The notes under the pieces are model-generated. The model was not told where the DNA came from. It worked only from the letters and a program-made list of their open reading frames with translations, and ran no database searches. A stretch of DNA of 15,998 bases, from the NCBI GenBank assembly GCA_964610175.1, contig CAZSVE010000073.1:1-15998 (forward strand), read 5' to 3'. Of this stretch, positions 13,549 through 15,998 are shown piece after piece. Numbering within the stretch: position 1 is the stretch's first letter; every line of letters starts with the position of its first letter. This DNA is from CAZSVE01 sp964610175. Lineage in GTDB: Bacteria > Pseudomonadota > Gammaproteobacteria > HK1. A program made the translations under genes and the position numbers.

Positions 13549-15465
13549 ATGGCCAAGAATTTAATCTTATGGGTTGTCATTGCGCTCGTGTTGATGTCAG
13601 TTTTCAACAGTTTTGGCACGCAGCCCACCGATCTACCGAAAACCGAATACTCCAGCTTCATATCCGATGTAAAACAGGGGCGCGTGCATAAAGTCATCAT
13701 CGAAGGGCGCAATATCCGAGGCGTTCTGCAAACCGGCGATCTATTCAGTACCTATACGCCGGAAGGCGATAACCGCGCGCTGATCGGCGATCTCCTGGAG
13801 AACGGTGTCGTTATCGATGCGCGCCCGCCAGAGCAACAATCCTTGCTCATGCAAATCTTCGTTTCCTCCTTTCCCATCTTACTTCTGATCGGGGCTTGGG
13901 TATTTTTCATGCGCCAAATGCAGGGGGGCCCTGGTGGACGTGGTGCGCTATCGTTCGGGAAAAGCCGCGCGCGGCTACTCGGAGAAGATCAAGTCAATGT
14001 AAATTTCAACGATGTCGCCGGTGTCGAAGAAGCCAAAGAAGAAGTCTCGGAACTCGTGGATTTCCTCAAGGAACCCGAGAAATTCCAAAATCTCGGGGGA
14101 AAAATCCCACGTGGCGTCCTGATGATGGGTGCTCCAGGCACCGGTAAGACGTTGCTCGCACGCGCCATTGCCGGGGAAGCCAAGGTGCCTTTCTTCACCA
14201 TCTCCGGATCCGACTTCGTCGAGATGTTCGTGGGCGTGGGTGCCTCACGGGTACGAGATATGTTCGAACAGGCAAAAAAACATGCGCCCTGCATCATTTT
14301 CATCGATGAAATCGACGCCGTGGGGCGACACCGAGGCGCAGGGCTTGGTGGCGGCCACGATGAGCGCGAACAAACGCTGAATCAACTATTAGTCGAGATG
14401 GACGGTTTCGAAGGCAACGAGGGCATAATCGTCATCGCGGCTACCAATCGACCGGATGTCTTGGATCCGGCGCTGCTCCGGCCCGGGCGTTTCGACCGCC
14501 AAGTCGTCGTATCATTGCCGGACATCCGTGGCCGTGAGCAAATCCTCAAGGTCCATATACGCAAGGTACCCATCAACGAAGATCAGGTGGATCCCGCCAT
14601 CATCGCACGGGGGACACCGGGGTTTTCTGGTGCCGATCTGGCCAATCTCGTCAATGAGGCGGCCCTGTTCGCGGCGCGCTCCAACAAAAATAATGTACAA
14701 ATGGAGGATTTCGAGAAGGCCAAGGACAAGATCATGATGGGCTCGGAGCGTAAATCCATGGTCATGAGCGAAGAAGAGAAAAAGCTTACCGCCTATCACG
14801 AAGCGGGTCATGCTATCATCGGTCGTTTGGTGCCCGCACATGATCCAGTCTACAAGGTGACCATCATCCCCCGCGGACGTGCGCTCGGGGTTACCATGTT
14901 CTTGCCGGAAAGCGACAAGTACAGCTATAACAAGGAATATCTGGAAAGCCGAATCTCCAGCACCTTCGGAGGTCGGATTGCCGAAGAACTGATCTTCGGT
15001 CGTGATAAAGTAACCAACGGAGCCGCTCAGGATATCGAACAGGCCACTGGCATTGCCCGGAACATGGTCACGAAATGGGGAATGTCGGAGAAATTGGGGC
15101 CACTTGCCTACAGCGAGGATGAAGGCGAGGTATTTTTGGGACACTCCGTCACGCAGCGCAAAAATGTCTCCGATAGCACTGCCAGCACCATCGATGAAGA
15201 AATCCGCAATATCATCGATCGTAACTACCTTCGGGCAGAAAAATTGCTACAGGAGAGCATGGACAAGTTACACCTCATGGCCGATGCCTTGCGGCAATAC
15301 GAAACCATCGATATCCATCAAATAGACGACATTATGGAAGGAAAAACACCGCGTCCCCCGGAAAACTGGGTCAAACAGGAAGATAGGAATGACGAACGAC
15401 AGGATGGTGAAAAGAATGACCTCACAGAAAATGAGGAAAACTCCACAATCAATGCAACCCTTTGA
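13549..15465 (+). CDS. ftsH: ATP-dependent zinc metalloprotease FtsH
   Basis: FtsH is the membrane-bound hexameric AAA+ protease that degrades membrane and short-lived cytosolic proteins. This 638-residue protein has transmembrane segments at about 4-22 and 101-120 around a periplasmic domain. The Walker A is GAPGTGKT (194-201), the pore motif FVG (227-229), the Walker B IIFIDEID with Asp253 and Glu254, and the second region of homology has Arg311 and Arg314 (ATNRPDVLDPALLRPGRFDR). The zinc site is HEAGH (417-421). The tail is hydrophilic and acidic, as in relatives. ATG 13549 is preceded by AGGA about 12 bases away, slightly far but acceptable. In E. coli folP and glmM follow ftsH; here 533 bases without a gene follow before the window ends. 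Confidence 0.98.
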   Translation: MAKNLILWVVIALVLMSVFNSFGTQPTDLPKTEYSSFISDVKQGRVHKVIIEGRNIRGVLQTGDLFSTYTPEGDNRALIGDLLENGVVIDARPPEQQSLLMQIFVSSFPILLLIGAWVFFMRQMQGGPGGRGALSFGKSRARLLGEDQVNVNFNDVAGVEEAKEEVSELVDFLKEPEKFQNLGGKIPRGVLMMGAPGTGKTLLARAIAGEAKVPFFTISGSDFVEMFVGVGASRVRDMFEQAKKHAPCIIFIDEIDAVGRHRGAGLGGGHDEREQTLNQLLVEMDGFEGNEGIIVIAATNRPDVLDPALLRPGRFDRQVVVSLPDIRGREQILKVHIRKVPINEDQVDPAIIARGTPGFSGADLANLVNEAALFAARSNKNNVQMEDFEKAKDKIMMGSERKSMVMSEEEKKLTAYHEAGHAIIGRLVPAHDPVYKVTIIPRGRALGVTMFLPESDKYSYNKEYLESRISSTFGGRIAEELIFGRDKVTNGAAQDIEQATGIARNMVTKWGMSEKLGPLAYSEDEGEVFLGHSVTQRKNVSDSTASTIDEEIRNIIDRNYLRAEKLLQESMDKLHLMADALRQYETIDIHQIDDIMEGKTPRPPENWVKQEDRNDERQDGEKNDLTENEENSTINATL

Positions 15466-15576
15466 TTCTTGTCGAGAAATGCAAGTGGGTTTTTGAGGTG
15501 CAAACACAAATCATGTCGGACAATAAGCAAGGAAAGCCGATATCCTAATCTTGGGGAAGAAAATTCTCAAAGGAAC

Positions 15577-15678
15577 TAATTTGTTTATTTCCCGCTTCAT
15601 CTTCACGAATGAGTCGAATTTTTCGAAACGCCAGTTTTACTTTATCGATGTCGGTTCGAGGGGAAGCTTTGCTTAGTC
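15577..15678 (+). repeat. Dispersed repeat family B, copy 3
   Basis: It reads CTAATTTGTTTATTTCCCGC, then CATCTTCACGAATGAGTCGA, CAGTTTTACTTTATCGATG, and ends TCGGTTCGAGGGGAAGCTTT. It is uninterrupted, like copy 1, and lacks the A insertion of copy 2. Confidence 0.75.
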
Positions 15679-15759
15679 CATTGGCTCTTGATGAAAACGT
15701 CCTTTGGTTTGGCTATAAAGATGATTTGCGGCGTATCTGGTAACGGTGGGGTATTGACA

Positions 15760-15770
15760 CCCCCCCCCCC
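15760..15770 (+). repeat. C11 homopolymer tract
   Basis: Eleven consecutive C residues follow GGTGGGGTATTGACA. It lies outside any supported gene. Its length may be unstable or a sequencing artefact. Confidence 0.85.
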
Positions 15771-15812
15771 GAGGATCAAGAATTTTTTGCTGCGATGGAA
15801 CGACCGGTGTTC

Positions 15813-15847
15813 TGTCATCCCGAACGGAGTACGGAGCGAGGGATCTT
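15813..15847 (+). repeat. GTCATCCCGA-type dispersed repeat
   Basis: TGTCATCCCGAACGGAGTAC followed by GGAGCGAGGGATCTT resembles a short repeat type (GTCAT-C-CGA ... GCGAGGGATCT) that I recognise from intergenic regions of many bacteria. The possible inverted and decayed copy at 38-69 lies at the other end of the window. Confidence 0.55.
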
Positions 15848-15998
15848 GTGAGTTTCTTTTTGCCCGTACTTTTGAACCGTTACTCGTGAAATCTTGAACA
15901 AAGTGTCGAAAAAGTTTCAGAGCAAGCGAAATACATCTTTATAAGGCTCTTCAAAAAAATTTGTGGGTAGAAGTTTGCCATCCCAATAGCATTTAGGG

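Larger units (their letters stand above)
15466..15998. other. Repeat-bearing region after ftsH with no supported gene
   Basis: It contains repeat B copy 3, an 11-base C tract at 15760-15770, and a GTCATCCCGA-type repeat at 15813-15847. No good terminator is seen after ftsH. The + strand frame at 15688-15897 spans the C tract and the repeat and has no recognisable content. A minus-strand frame is open from the window edge to a stop at 15917-15919, too short to judge. Confidence 0.6.

Noticed and set aside
15688..15897. 69-codon + strand frame after ftsH
   Set aside because: It spans the C11 tract (poly-proline) and the dispersed repeat, with no start signal or domain.

Overview
The window looks like chromosomal DNA of a gammaproteobacterium of moderate GC. 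The evidence is the run carB-greA-rlmE-ftsH on the right, with protein lengths and catalytic residues that match the Escherichia coli proteins, plus a gammaproteobacterial-type MutY. No rRNA, tRNA, CRISPR array or complete insertion sequence is visible. Every gene I can support is on the + strand.

Layout. (1) 1-303 has no gene, only a possible decayed dispersed repeat. (2) 304-853 is a two-gene toxin-antitoxin module, with a BrnT-like toxin followed by a ribbon-helix-helix antitoxin. (3) 1006-2526 is a B12-binding radical SAM protein. (4) 2796-3962 is mutY. (5) 4048-8671 is a four-gene cassette built on a type III restriction-modification system: an apparently complete DNA methyltransferase (Mod), a NYN-domain nuclease-like protein, a KilA-N protein, and the restriction subunit (Res). 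The cassette is decaying. Res keeps its N-terminal ~85 residues and its C-terminal nuclease region, but the helicase motor between them is gone, and a +1 frameshift precedes the nuclease. The KilA-N protein also appears to have lost its middle. Mod probably survives as an orphan methyltransferase. The specificity region of Mod is clearly AT-richer than its two flanks, which suggests a domain swap. (6) 9081-13402 is carB, greA and rlmE, tightly packed and almost certainly one transcript. (7) 13549-15465 is ftsH. (8) 15466-15998 holds only repeats and a C11 tract.

The intergenic gaps contain two families of short dispersed repeats, which I call A and B. Family A occurs at 868-960, 6355-6441 (inverted) and 8915-9002. 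Family B occurs at 2527-2634 (inverted), 8841-9036 and 15577-15678. The middle B copy is interrupted by an A copy, apparently a nested insertion. These repeats lie at the edges of the accessory genes and directly upstream of carB.

How the genes relate. carB, greA, rlmE and ftsH are housekeeping genes (pyrimidine/arginine precursor synthesis, transcript cleavage, 23S rRNA 2'-O-methylation, membrane proteolysis). MutY repairs oxidised guanine mispairs. The toxin-antitoxin pair and the restriction cassette are accessory genes. carA, the usual partner upstream of carB, is not next to carB in this window; the restriction cassette and repeats sit in that place instead. The most unusual content is the Mod/NYN/KilA-N/Res arrangement together with its in-frame internal deletions.
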